DNA of 37,703 nucleotides from CAYXLI01 sp964464925. GTDB taxonomy: Bacteria; Acidobacteriota; Terriglobia; Bryobacterales; Bryobacteraceae. This document shows, in pieces, positions 1 to 8,246 of the stretch (positions are counted from its first letter, which is position 1; each line of letters starts with the position of its first letter). Made by a program: the position numbers and the translations under genes. Location: NCBI GenBank assembly GCA_964464925.1, contig CAYXLI010000043.1, positions 1-37,703 on the forward strand, read 5' to 3'. The notes under the pieces are model-generated. The model ran no database searches. It was not told the DNA's origin and was given only the letters and a program-made list of their open reading frames with translations.

Positions 1-194
1 ACGAGCTGTTTCAGTGCCCGATTCTTGTCTCCTAGGTACTGGCTTCAGTTGTTCCTTTAGCTAGGCTGCCATACCCGGCGAGCTAGGCGTACAGGTGTAC
101 TCACGCCCACCTCTCGGCCAACTTCCCCGGCTTTCCGCCCTCCTGCTGCCATCGCCTTGTAAATCTGCTCTTCACTGAAGTGGCTCTGCTTCAT
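1..194 (-). pseudogene. Decayed IS3-family transposase OrfA (N-terminal remnant, runs off the window edge)
   Basis: Reading leftward from an ATG at 194, a 45-codon frame begins MKQSHFSEEQIYKAM and continues through AGEVGREVGVSTP. This matches the N-terminal helix-turn-helix of IS3/IS407-group OrfA proteins, which typically read K-x-S-R-F-S/T-E-E-Q-I followed by a C-R-K-H-G-V/I-S-like turn. The frame stops at 57-59 and again at 45-47. Beyond the stops, codons at 3-32 still read GDKNRALKQL, the usual end of the OrfA leucine-zipper segment. The gene is therefore broken by point decay, not only by the window edge. OrfB, if present, lies outside. I could not identify a terminal inverted repeat between 195 and 272. 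The family assignment comes from motif recognition and is fairly secure; function is lost. Confidence 0.7.
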
Positions 195-272
195 CTACTC
201 TCTTAATCAAAGCGCCGTCCGGGGGAAGCATTTGCATGCCGTCCGATTCAGCGAACCGACCGCTCGTGCGAT

Positions 273-1487
273 ATGGAAGAGAATAGATTCAGGCGTAAAG
301 CCCGATCCTTTTTTAGTGGACCGGACATCATGGACGGCTTCAATCTGCATCGAGCCATTGGCGGCACAGGGACATGCCGCAAACTCGCTGCCGTATTTTA
401 CGCCCGTGTGGAGCGGGATCCCGTGTTGCGTCCGTTTTTTCCCGGCAAAACTCTTAGGTGCGCAATCGAAGAGTTCACTGCGTTCCTTGTTCAGTTCCTC
501 GGCGGCCCGCCGGAGGACGCCCAGCGCCGGTGGTGGTTGAGCCTGCGCGAATCTCATCTACGCTTCAAAATCGGGCAAAAGGAGAGGGATGCCTGGATGA
601 AGAATATGATGCAGGCTCTCGAGGATGTACCGATCGAAGAGTCATTACGCAGCGCGTTGCGTGATCTTTTTGAGCGATCCTCCGCATATGTTGTCAATGT
701 TGGGCAGGCGCCTGCCGTGGCTGACGATGGAGGCGGGTCCTCCAGCGACGCGATCCATCAGGAAATATCCTGGCGATGGAGTGCGCAACGTACGCTCGAC
801 CAGGCGGTCGCTGCCGTTCACAGCGGCGCAGCCGATCGTGCCATAGCATTAGCAGAAGGCTCGACCTTACAGAGGTATTTCGCTTGCAACCGCGCGGTCT
901 TTGCAGCCCTGCTGGCACTCATGATCGGCAGGAGCCATGGCACTCTGCTCGGCTATGTACGAGAAAAACTCCTGACTGATCCAGCGCTCGCAAAAGAACG
1001 CTACAGTGGCCGAACGCTTTTACATGGAGCGGCAGCCGAGGGCAACTTGGCCATAGTGGAGTTGCTTCTGAGCCTTGGCGCCGAGCCAGATAGAACCGAT
1101 GCAGGTGGCCACACTCCGCTGTATTGCGTTGCCAATGAGTGCGAGACGCACGGTGGTGCAAACGTAGCGCGCGCATTGGTTCAAGCTGGCGCGAGCGTCG
1201 ACGCCCACGATGGCGTGAAGCACTGCACCGCGCTGCACATGGCAGCTCGGCGAGGCAACATAGAGGTCGCCGGGGCCTTGTTGGACTGCGGTGCGGGAAT
1301 CGAGATGCGAGACAGCCTGGGCGAGACCCCGCTGCGGCGTGCGGTCAATTGTGATAAGACCGGTGTCGCCGCGCTGCTTCTTGCAAGGGGCTCTGACATG
1401 CATTCGAAGGGAAGTAAAGGCCTTACCCCGTTATCGGCGGCGCGCAGCATCGCGATGAGACGGCTGCTGCACTCTCGCGACCCGTAA
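273..1487 (+). CDS. Truncated haemoglobin (group II-like) fused to ankyrin repeats
   Basis: 404 aa. Residues ~21-145 follow group II truncated haemoglobin (GlbO type): the A/B region with Tyr43 (B10), Phe56 (CD1) in VLRPFFP, FLxQFLGGP at 71-79, the proximal haem ligand His95 (F8) in LRESHLRF, and Trp108 (G8) in ERDAW. All positions needed for haem and O2 binding are present. After a linker (~146-165) and a helical segment of unclear fold, residues ~246-400 form about four or five ankyrin repeats (GRTLLHGAAAEGNLAIVELLL, TALHMAARRGNIEVAGALL, ETPLRRAV, LTPLSAA). There is no signal peptide, so it should be cytoplasmic. It could be a gas or redox sensor with a protein-binding arm, which is inference. 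The start is uncertain: Met20 (330) aligns better with the GlbO N-terminus than Met1, and neither has a strong ribosome site. A dead transposase flanks it. Confidence 0.88.
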   Translation: MEENRFRRKARSFFSGPDIMDGFNLHRAIGGTGTCRKLAAVFYARVERDPVLRPFFPGKTLRCAIEEFTAFLVQFLGGPPEDAQRRWWLSLRESHLRFKIGQKERDAWMKNMMQALEDVPIEESLRSALRDLFERSSAYVVNVGQAPAVADDGGGSSSDAIHQEISWRWSAQRTLDQAVAAVHSGAADRAIALAEGSTLQRYFACNRAVFAALLALMIGRSHGTLLGYVREKLLTDPALAKERYSGRTLLHGAAAEGNLAIVELLLSLGAEPDRTDAGGHTPLYCVANECETHGGANVARALVQAGASVDAHDGVKHCTALHMAARRGNIEVAGALLDCGAGIEMRDSLGETPLRRAVNCDKTGVAALLLARGSDMHSKGSKGLTPLSAARSIAMRRLLHSRDP

Positions 1488-1527
1488 TAGCGGTTTCCTG
1501 GCGGTTGGGCGTATCCCGCCGGAATAC

Positions 1528-1559
1528 GAGGCGAAGCTAGTACTCGCTCGCTTCGCCTC
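1528..1559. terminator. Bidirectional hairpin between convergent genes
   Basis: A perfect 10-bp stem, GAGGCGAAGC paired with GCTTCGCCTC, encloses a 12-nt loop. It lies between the stop of the globin-ankyrin gene (+) and the stop of Oar receptor 1 (-). On the + strand a short T/C-rich stretch follows; there is no long T-tract on either side. The position and strong stem favour a shared terminator. Confidence 0.6.
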
Positions 1560-1567
1560 TTCTGCTG

Positions 1568-4500
1568 CTAGAACTCCGCCTTCAGAGCCATCTGCCACTG
1601 CCGTGGCACATAGTTGGCAAACGTTCCGAAGATGCGGCCTGCCGTGCCCGGGCAATCGACACAACTGTTCGGATTTGCCAGGTTCACCTTGTTGAGGAAA
1701 TTGAAAGACTCTGCCCGGAACTGCACCCGGACGCGCTCCGTGATGGGAAACACCTTGAAAAACGACATATCCATCTGCGAGAACGGCGGTCCGAAGATGG
1801 CGTTGCGTCCTACCGTCCCAAACTGGCCTCTCTGCGGTCTTTGCCACGGCCCGATCGTCTGCCCGTTTGCCGTCAGCGGAGCATCCGTGGTCGCGAACCA
1901 GCCGAACTGGCTTGGATTGCTCAACAGAGGACTCCCCACCAGATTCGGCCGGCACCAGCCCGTGTCCCGATCGGCGTTACAGTCCCGATAGCTCGGCGTG
2001 AACGGCTGGCCGCTCATCCAGCTATAAGTACCGTTCATCTGCCAGCCGCCGAACATCAGCTCCACCGGCCGGGATGCGTTGGCCAGGAACTGGTGCCCCT
2101 TTCCGAATGGCAATTCGTAGAGGGCTGCCAGGAAGAAGACCCGCTCGCGATTGTTGCTGGAGGGCCCTCGTGCAAGCTTGGCATCTTGCGGATAGTATGT
2201 TCCATCGTAGTCGATGTTTTTCGACCACGTGAAATGGGACATTGTCGAAAAGCCGTGGCTGAAGCGTTTCTCGAACTTCATCTGCACGGAGTGGTAGTTG
2301 TTGCTCGCGTCGCTGCCGTAATATCGCAGGTTTTGCGACCAGCCAAATTTCTGAAAGAAGGGCTTGCGCTGATTCGTGGTGAGAGTGCCAAAGCCATTGA
2401 TCGTCGGCTGGTTCGGATCATAATCGCCTCCGGTTCCCGCAAAGACGTGGGTACCCTTGGTCCCCACATAGGCTACTTCGAAAGACATGTCGCCGCCAAG
2501 TTGACGCTGCACGGTGAAGTTCCACGCATCCACTGTGGGAAATCGGATCGGGTTGGAAATCATAAACGCAGTCACACCGTTGGGCAGCATATTGCGGCCG
2601 TTCGGTCCTTTTTTCTGGGCGGCGAGAATGGTGGCCGGATCCAGTTCTTTCGGGCCTTTTGCGAGCGTGAACACGGCATCGTAATTGTTCGCCGGCTGAT
2701 CGGATTGAATTCCGAGCACCGGCAGATTCTGCGTCACGTTATGTCCGAAGATGGAGCCGAAAACGCCCAGGTTGTATCCGCGGCCGTAGCCGGTGCGAAT
2801 GACGGTCTTCGGGTTCGCTTGATAAGCGATGCCGAGCCGCGGCGCCAGCAGTTTCCAACTCGAGGCAACGCCCAGATCCAGTCCGACGCCCTCCCCGGCA
2901 ACGATGATCTCTCCCGTGGTCGAGTCGAGGAAGCCGCCCTTGCCCGGCCCGCTCACGGTTTGTGGCCGGTAGATTTCCCAGCGCAGACCATAGTTCACGG
3001 TCAGCCGCTGCGTAACTCGCCAGGTATCCTGCGCGAAGAAGAACCAACGATTCTGCGTCTCGGCCGCATCCAGTACGGGACTGACATACCGCTCGAATCG
3101 GGAAACGTCGCCGAGCAGGAATGTCGCCAGACCGGATCCGCCGCCAGTGGGGCCCTGGGTGCGGGCTGCATCGAACTGCAACTCGCCGGAGCGGTGCCTA
3201 TCGCTCGGAACGCGAAGATTGTGGGCGCGCCGGATATCTGCGCCGAACTTAAATGTGTGATTGCCCTGAATCTTCGTCCAGTTGTTGACGAACTGATACT
3301 GATCCTCATCCTGAATCAAGGGGCAGTTGCATCCGTTTACGCCCAGCGAGTAGCCAAACCGGAACGGGATGCTGCCGCCGCTGCCGTATCCGTTGATGTT
3401 GAAGGCAGGCATTCCCGATGTAAAGTCGATTCCGGTGTTTAATCCGGGAATTCCGGCATCCTTTGCCGGAGTCGAGCCGATCTGGTTCGGTTGTCCGAAC
3501 ACTTTGTAGCGGAACCAGCCAAATCGGAAATCGGTCAGCAGAGAGGGCGAATAGGAGTAGTTAAATCCCCCCGCAATCGAATGGTTGCGCGAATCCGAGC
3601 TTCCGGCATAGGCGTTGATCGATCCGCTCGCATCCAGCCCCGATCCACCGGCCAGCAATCCGTATGCGCCCGGAGCCACCATCCGGAACTGCTGCAGGCT
3701 ATAACGCCCGAAGAACTGCAGCTTCGAAGAAGTGTAGTAATCCACGCGCGTGTTGAAGGCTTCGTCGTCGAACTTCACTCCACCGGAGGCAGCGAAGTTG
3801 GGCTGGTCGAGATTCGCATCGCTGTTGGGCAGAGGGATGAGTTTGAGAAGCGCCGTGGCCTGCGGTGAGATCCGGTTCAGAGGAATCTTGTTCCCCGGGA
3901 ATTGCGTTCTCGTGGCCGGCGTGGAGCCGCTGGCCGGGTCGAAGATGCTCAGGCCAAGGCCGCTGAGGTCACCTTCACGTTCGGCTTGCGTGGGCACACG
4001 CAAGAGAGTGCCGCCGCCCGTGTTGCGGCGGGTACCTTGAAAGTCGCCGAAATAGAAGAGCTTATTCTTCATCACCGGGCCGCCGATAGAGGCGCCGTAT
4101 TGGTTCCACTGGGTGAGCGGGATCAGACGGCCGCCGCTGTTTGGAATCGGCTTCGATTGCGTGAAGGGGTTGCGTGCCTGCATGTGGTCGTTTCGGAGAA
4201 ACTCGAACACGCTGCCGTGGATCGCGTTCGTGCCCGACTTCGTCTGCGAACTGACGACACCCGCGCTCGCCACTCCGAATTCCGCATCGTAGTTCGCGGT
4301 CGTGATCTTTGCTTCGGTCACTGACTCCAGAGTCGGATTAATGACGATCCAGCCAAGCACGGCATCATGGTTATCGGTCCCGTCCAGCAGGTGAGAGGTG
4401 CCAGCGAAACTCTGCCCATTGACAAGCATGCGATAGGAGCCCTGCGGATTCTCAGCGGAAGCTGCGGTCAGGCTGGTCGGAAAAGACACTACCCCCGGCG

Positions 4501-4981
4501 TCATCAATTGAAAATTCGTGAAGCGGCGGTTGAGCGTCGGTATGTTCGTCACAGTCTTCTCGCTCCAGGTTGTGGCTACGTCGCTGCGCTCCGTTTTTAA
4601 GACCGATGCTTCTGCGGTCACCTCCAACATCTGCGTCACGTCGCCAACCTGCATCTGGACGTCAACACGCGTTTCGGTGTCTACTGACACGCCGATATTG
4701 TCTTGAAGGAAGGTCTTGAATCCTGCGGCTTCCACGCGCATACGGTAGCGGCCAACAATCAGGCCGCGTTGGGTATAGTTGCCGGACTCATTCGTGACCG
4801 TATTGGTGGAAACATCACGTCCCACATCCGTAATCGTGATCTTTGCGCCAGGCACCGTACTGCCGGAAGAATCAACAACGGTCCCGACGATGCTTCCGTA
4901 AACAGCCTGCCCGTCAAGTGGCTTCGTCCCAAATACCGAAACCAGGAGAAGAGTAACTACGCTGCTGCACAGTATCTTCAT
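1568..4981 (-). CDS. Oar-like TonB-dependent outer-membrane receptor 1 (carboxypeptidase-regulatory domain + barrel)
   Basis: 1137 aa. A signal peptide (residues 1 to ~25, MKILCSSVVTLLLVSVFG) is followed by a carboxypeptidase-regulatory-like beta-sandwich (~28-115: GSIVGTVVDSSGSTVPGA, then ESGNYTQRGLIVGRYRMRVEAAGF), a plug-like region (~120-250, with NGQSFAGTSHLLDGTDNHD and a SQTKSGTNAIHGSVFEFLRN stretch) and a long beta-barrel. It ends in Phe, as barrel proteins recognised by BamA do (MALKAEF). This is the architecture of the large Oar/TonB receptors abundant in Solibacter-type acidobacteria, which are thought to import oligosaccharides or peptides. The substrate cannot be read from sequence. 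A purine-rich GTGAGGATT precedes the ATG. It is divergent from the TPR gene across 110 bp. Cys pairs in GCNCP and CVDC may form extracellular disulfides. Confidence 0.92.
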   Translation of the reverse strand: MKILCSSVVTLLLVSVFGTKPLDGQAVYGSIVGTVVDSSGSTVPGAKITITDVGRDVSTNTVTNESGNYTQRGLIVGRYRMRVEAAGFKTFLQDNIGVSVDTETRVDVQMQVGDVTQMLEVTAEASVLKTERSDVATTWSEKTVTNIPTLNRRFTNFQLMTPGVVSFPTSLTAASAENPQGSYRMLVNGQSFAGTSHLLDGTDNHDAVLGWIVINPTLESVTEAKITTANYDAEFGVASAGVVSSQTKSGTNAIHGSVFEFLRNDHMQARNPFTQSKPIPNSGGRLIPLTQWNQYGASIGGPVMKNKLFYFGDFQGTRRNTGGGTLLRVPTQAEREGDLSGLGLSIFDPASGSTPATRTQFPGNKIPLNRISPQATALLKLIPLPNSDANLDQPNFAASGGVKFDDEAFNTRVDYYTSSKLQFFGRYSLQQFRMVAPGAYGLLAGGSGLDASGSINAYAGSSDSRNHSIAGGFNYSYSPSLLTDFRFGWFRYKVFGQPNQIGSTPAKDAGIPGLNTGIDFTSGMPAFNINGYGSGGSIPFRFGYSLGVNGCNCPLIQDEDQYQFVNNWTKIQGNHTFKFGADIRRAHNLRVPSDRHRSGELQFDAARTQGPTGGGSGLATFLLGDVSRFERYVSPVLDAAETQNRWFFFAQDTWRVTQRLTVNYGLRWEIYRPQTVSGPGKGGFLDSTTGEIIVAGEGVGLDLGVASSWKLLAPRLGIAYQANPKTVIRTGYGRGYNLGVFGSIFGHNVTQNLPVLGIQSDQPANNYDAVFTLAKGPKELDPATILAAQKKGPNGRNMLPNGVTAFMISNPIRFPTVDAWNFTVQRQLGGDMSFEVAYVGTKGTHVFAGTGGDYDPNQPTINGFGTLTTNQRKPFFQKFGWSQNLRYYGSDASNNYHSVQMKFEKRFSHGFSTMSHFTWSKNIDYDGTYYPQDAKLARGPSSNNRERVFFLAALYELPFGKGHQFLANASRPVELMFGGWQMNGTYSWMSGQPFTPSYRDCNADRDTGWCRPNLVGSPLLSNPSQFGWFATTDAPLTANGQTIGPWQRPQRGQFGTVGRNAIFGPPFSQMDMSFFKVFPITERVRVQFRAESFNFLNKVNLANPNSCVDCPGTAGRIFGTFANYVPRQWQMALKAEF

Positions 4982-5091
4982 GAATCCTCACTTTTGGGAA
5001 AACCCGGATCGCCTACCTGGCCGGGCACCCGCTACACTTCGTGGAAGCATATCACTTCCCGAGACACGCATCTATAATCAAGAGCAATCCG

Positions 5092-6318
5092 ATGATCAGT
5101 CGTTTCCTGCTTGGGACAATCCTGGTCCTGACACTTCGGGCAGACACGCTGGACGATCTGAAGTCCGAAGCTGCGGCCCGGAAACGCAGCGGCGATGCTG
5201 CCGGAGCAGTGGCAGCATATAAGAAGGCGGAAGAACTGGCTCCTGAGTCGGCGGAGATTCAGCATGAACTCGGGTTTCTGTTTGCCGTTCTGAAGCACCC
5301 CTCCGAGGCAAAGCTGCACTTCGAACGCGCGATTCAACTGCAGCCGAATCACGCCGCGCCCTACTACCACCTCGGTCTGTTGTATTGGTTCGAGCAGAAT
5401 CCTGACCGGGCGGTCCCACTGTTACGAACCGCAGTGAAGCTCTCGCCGCAATCGGCCGAATACCGATATCGCCTCGGCACTTGCCTTCATTCTCTGGGGG
5501 AATATGAGGACGCGATAACGGAATTGAAGGCGGCCACCCGGCTGAAGCCGCGCGATGCGAATTCGTGGAGTGCCTTAGGCGCTGCGTTCGAGAAGAAAGG
5601 TGCGCTGCAGAATGCACGCGATGCCTACGGGAAGGCCGTGGAAATCGACGGGTCGGACAAAGACGCGCGCAACAGCTTCGGTTTCCTGCTTGTCCAGACC
5701 GGGGAAGCAGATAAAGGAATAGAAGAGTTTCGGCGGGTCCTGAAGGCCGATCCGGGAAACGTGGTTGCCATGACCAACATCGGATTCGCCTATCTGCAAA
5801 CAACCGAATACGATAAGGCGATCTTGCAGTTCCGCAAGGTGCTGGAGCAGGATCCGGATTCCGCTGTGGCACATTACGACCTGGGCGTTGCGCTGAAACA
5901 GAAGGATAATCTGGAGGAAGCCAAGAAAGAATTCGCCCAGGCGATCCGGCTGGACCCGAATATGCCGGAAGCCCACTACACGCTAGGCGTCACGCTCTGG
6001 CAGGCCGGAGATTTTGACGCCACCAGCGCCGAGATGCGCGAGGCTGTGCGGCTGAAGCCGGACTACGCCGCGGCCCACAACATGCTCGGAACAGTTCTGA
6101 AACAAAAGGGGGATCTGGATGCCGCTCTGTCCGCATTCCAGGAGGCCATCCGGTTGGATCCGGACGACCCCGGACCCTATAATTCGGTCGGCCAGATCCT
6201 CCGGATGAAAGGGGATGCCGCAGGCAGTAAGAAGGCATTCGCCGAGGGAACCGAAAGGAAGCAGAAGCGGGAAGCCGAGCAGACAAAGATGTTACGCGGG
6301 AAGAAGAAGCTCGATTAG
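5092..6318 (+). CDS. Exported tetratricopeptide repeat protein
   Basis: 408 aa from the ATG at 5092. This start gives a clean signal peptide (MISRFLLGTILVLTLRA) with AAGAG upstream; the frame is open further back to a GTG at 5041, but that would bury the signal. The mature protein is almost entirely TPR units, about eleven 34-residue repeats from ~25 to 390. Examples are AEIQHELGFLFAVLKHPSEA, AVAHYDLGVALKQKDNLEEA and EAHYTLGVTLWQAGDFDA. The tail is basic (KKKLD). No catalytic domain is present, so a periplasmic or outer-membrane-associated scaffold is likely. It is divergent from Oar receptor 1 and could be co-regulated with it. Its stop lies 5 bp from the stop of the convergent response regulator. 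Confidence 0.9.
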   Translation: MISRFLLGTILVLTLRADTLDDLKSEAAARKRSGDAAGAVAAYKKAEELAPESAEIQHELGFLFAVLKHPSEAKLHFERAIQLQPNHAAPYYHLGLLYWFEQNPDRAVPLLRTAVKLSPQSAEYRYRLGTCLHSLGEYEDAITELKAATRLKPRDANSWSALGAAFEKKGALQNARDAYGKAVEIDGSDKDARNSFGFLLVQTGEADKGIEEFRRVLKADPGNVVAMTNIGFAYLQTTEYDKAILQFRKVLEQDPDSAVAHYDLGVALKQKDNLEEAKKEFAQAIRLDPNMPEAHYTLGVTLWQAGDFDATSAEMREAVRLKPDYAAAHNMLGTVLKQKGDLDAALSAFQEAIRLDPDDPGPYNSVGQILRMKGDAAGSKKAFAEGTERKQKREAEQTKMLRGKKKLD

Positions 6319-6323
6319 AAGAT

Positions 6324-6734
6324 TCAGTTCGAGGTCTCCGGTTGTGCGGGTCCGGGCCGTAAGGCCTTTGTAATGATGTCCCGCCACTGCTCGGCGGGAA
6401 ACTCATCCCCTTCCTGTCCGAACTTCAGCGTTGTTATGTGAGCGCCCATATAAGTGGCGATTTCGAGGTGCAGAGCGCCAAATGCGCCTGTTGTCGCCAG
6501 CACTTTCATGCCACCATCTCGATGCGCTGTCTTGTGAATGAGCTCCAGGCCGCTTTTATCCGGCAGATTGAGATCCACAATCATCAGATCGATACGGTTA
6601 TTTTCTTCGAGCGCCTCAAAAGCGCCCGTTGCATCGAACGCTTCCAGTACGCGATAACCCAATGGCGTTAGCGCGGAACTGAGATCCTTAACAAAGGTCG
6701 GATCGTCGTCCACAACGAGGACTGTCTTGGACAT
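6324..6734 (-). CDS. Single-domain response regulator (CheY-like receiver)
   Basis: 136 aa. It contains one receiver domain and no output domain. The acidic cluster Asp9-Asp10-Asp11 (VVDDDP), phospho-acceptor Asp54 (IVDLNLP), Thr81/Thr82 (LATTG) and Lys104 (TLKFG) are the expected active-site residues. The short C-terminal tail (RPGPAQPETSN) is probably flexible. It would receive phosphate from a histidine kinase and act by protein contact or in a phosphorelay. No kinase is adjacent; the nearest, at 14536, is 8 kb away. GAGAG precedes the ATG, and a 7-2-7 palindrome lies 15 bp upstream, which may control expression. Confidence 0.92.
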   Translation of the reverse strand: MSKTVLVVDDDPTFVKDLSSALTPLGYRVLEAFDATGAFEALEENNRIDLMIVDLNLPDKSGLELIHKTAHRDGGMKVLATTGAFGALHLEIATYMGAHITTLKFGQEGDEFPAEQWRDIITKALRPGPAQPETSN

Positions 6735-6748
6735 ACGAGGTCTCTCAA

Positions 6749-6764
6749 CTGTAACACGTTACAG
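6749..6764. promoter_or_regulatory. Operator-like palindrome upstream of the response regulator
   Basis: CTGTAAC-AC-GTTACAG is a perfect 7-bp inverted repeat with a 2-bp centre. It lies 14 bases before the start codon of the response-regulator gene on the minus strand and 105 bp beyond the stop of the next upstream gene. Size and symmetry suit a dimeric helix-turn-helix repressor. The cognate regulator is unknown. Confidence 0.45.
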
Positions 6765-6868
6765 GTCTGAATTCCAGGCAACATTTTCATCAGCCACGTT
6801 TAACTCCTGCCAGCATACGCCAAATTTTTCAGCCTGAAAAGAGAGTTCTCGCACATCGGTTTTGCCAA

Positions 6869-8191
6869 TCACGGCCGCACGATGCTGCCGTCCAGACGCC
6901 GGTCATTCCCGCGGCTTCCCCCGCTGCCTTTGTACGGATGTTTTGCAGCCTGGCTCTCATCGAGGTCGATCCCGAAACCCGGCTTGTCATTTGCATACAA
7001 GTAACCTCCAGCAATTTCAGGCGCGCCGGGGAAAACCTCTCGTGTGCGATCAGAGAACAGATTTTGCTCCTGGATGCCGAAGTTGTAGGACGCAAGGTCC
7101 AGGTGCAAATTCACGGCGTGCCCGACAGGGGAAACATTTCCCGGACCGTGCCATGCGGTCCGAACATTGAACATCTCACAGCAGCACTGCACCTTACGCG
7201 CCAGGCTGAGACCTCCAATAGCCGAAATATGGATGCGGATAAAATCGATCCAACGGTTCGCAACCAGAGGCAGCCACTCGTTACGGTTCACGAAGAGCTC
7301 TCCCATAGCCAGTGGAGTGGAACACTGGGCTTTGATCTTTTCGAACCAGGCGACGTCCTCCGGAGCCAGGGCATCCTCCAGGAAAAAGAGCCGGTGCGGT
7401 TCCAGAGCCTTGGCCAGCATGAGCGCCTGATTTGGCGGCACACGTTCGTGAACATCGTGGATAAGATCCACATCAAAACCGATCTTCTGCCGCAAGTAGT
7501 CGAACATGCGGATGGTATTGTTCACGTACGGCGTCGGTTCAAAAACAGGCGAAGCGGCGATGCCTCTGGGCCTCGCCTTCTGAATCTCGTCTGAGGTCGG
7601 CGCGCTGACGCCGTAGCCCGAAAAACCCGGAACGGCGAGTTGCACGCGCACATGCCGGTATCCGTCGGCCATATACTTGCGAACCTGAGTTTCCAGTTCC
7701 GGCAATTCGCGCGCGCTCGCATGTGCATATAGCGGAGCCGCGGCACGAACCTTTCCGCCCAGCAATTTGTAAACGGGCATGCCGGCGCGCTTCCCTGCAA
7801 TGTCCCAGAGTGCTCCGTCGATTCCGGAAAGCGCATTGTTCAACGTCACGCCACTGCGGAAGTAAGAAGAGACATACGCGGATTGCCAGATGTCTTCGAT
7901 ATCCTCGGGATTCTTCCCGACGACGAAGGGCTTGAGATACTCGTTGATTGCAGCCGCGACGGCAAGCGGGCGCTCGCGATGGGTTGCGCAACCGATGCCG
8001 TAGAGTCCCGGTTCGCTGGTGAGCACCTTTACGATTACCAAGTGGTCTCCGCCCGGCTGCGTCAGTATGGTGCGCACGTCGGTGATTTTCAGTGGAGGTA
8101 ACCCCCTGCTTGTCTGTGCCAAAGCCGCGGCAGGGCTGGCGGCGAGTACACCGCCGGCGGCAAGCCTCTGCAGAGCATCACGTCGATTCAT
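6869..8191 (-). CDS. Exported enolase-superfamily sugar-acid dehydratase (D-mannonate dehydratase-like)
   Basis: 440 aa. The N-terminal MNRRDALQRLAAGGVLAASPAAALAQ is a Tat-type signal. The rest follows the mandelate racemase/muconate-lactonizing fold in its mannonate/gluconate dehydratase branch: capping domain ~33-150, then barrel. Metal ligands are Asp246 (HDVHER), Glu272 (LEDAL) and Glu298 (GELF); His248 and His348 (WHGPGN) are the likely catalytic bases, with HVRVQ at 180-184 near the substrate. Family members dehydrate D-mannonate or D-gluconate to 2-keto-3-deoxygluconate, and many homologues have low or other acid-sugar activity. Export is unusual for this normally cytosolic fold. It is divergent from Oar receptor 2 across 55 bp, suggesting paired uptake and processing. 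The substrate is not certain. Confidence 0.85.
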   Translation of the reverse strand: MNRRDALQRLAAGGVLAASPAAALAQTSRGLPPLKITDVRTILTQPGGDHLVIVKVLTSEPGLYGIGCATHRERPLAVAAAINEYLKPFVVGKNPEDIEDIWQSAYVSSYFRSGVTLNNALSGIDGALWDIAGKRAGMPVYKLLGGKVRAAAPLYAHASARELPELETQVRKYMADGYRHVRVQLAVPGFSGYGVSAPTSDEIQKARPRGIAASPVFEPTPYVNNTIRMFDYLRQKIGFDVDLIHDVHERVPPNQALMLAKALEPHRLFFLEDALAPEDVAWFEKIKAQCSTPLAMGELFVNRNEWLPLVANRWIDFIRIHISAIGGLSLARKVQCCCEMFNVRTAWHGPGNVSPVGHAVNLHLDLASYNFGIQEQNLFSDRTREVFPGAPEIAGGYLYANDKPGFGIDLDESQAAKHPYKGSGGSRGNDRRLDGSIVRP

Positions 8192-8246
8192 GCCGGAGAG
8201 TCTATCGCACCGGCAAGGCAGCGCGCTTTTGCTACCATACCGAGTA

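Noticed and set aside
207..557. Short frames on both strands around the globin gene start
   Set aside because: They overlap the conserved globin coding sequence and show no domain of their own.
1841..3442. 533-codon open frame on the plus strand opposite Oar receptor 1
   Set aside because: It is antisense to a well-supported receptor, has no recognisable domain or signal, and such long antisense frames are common in GC-rich DNA.
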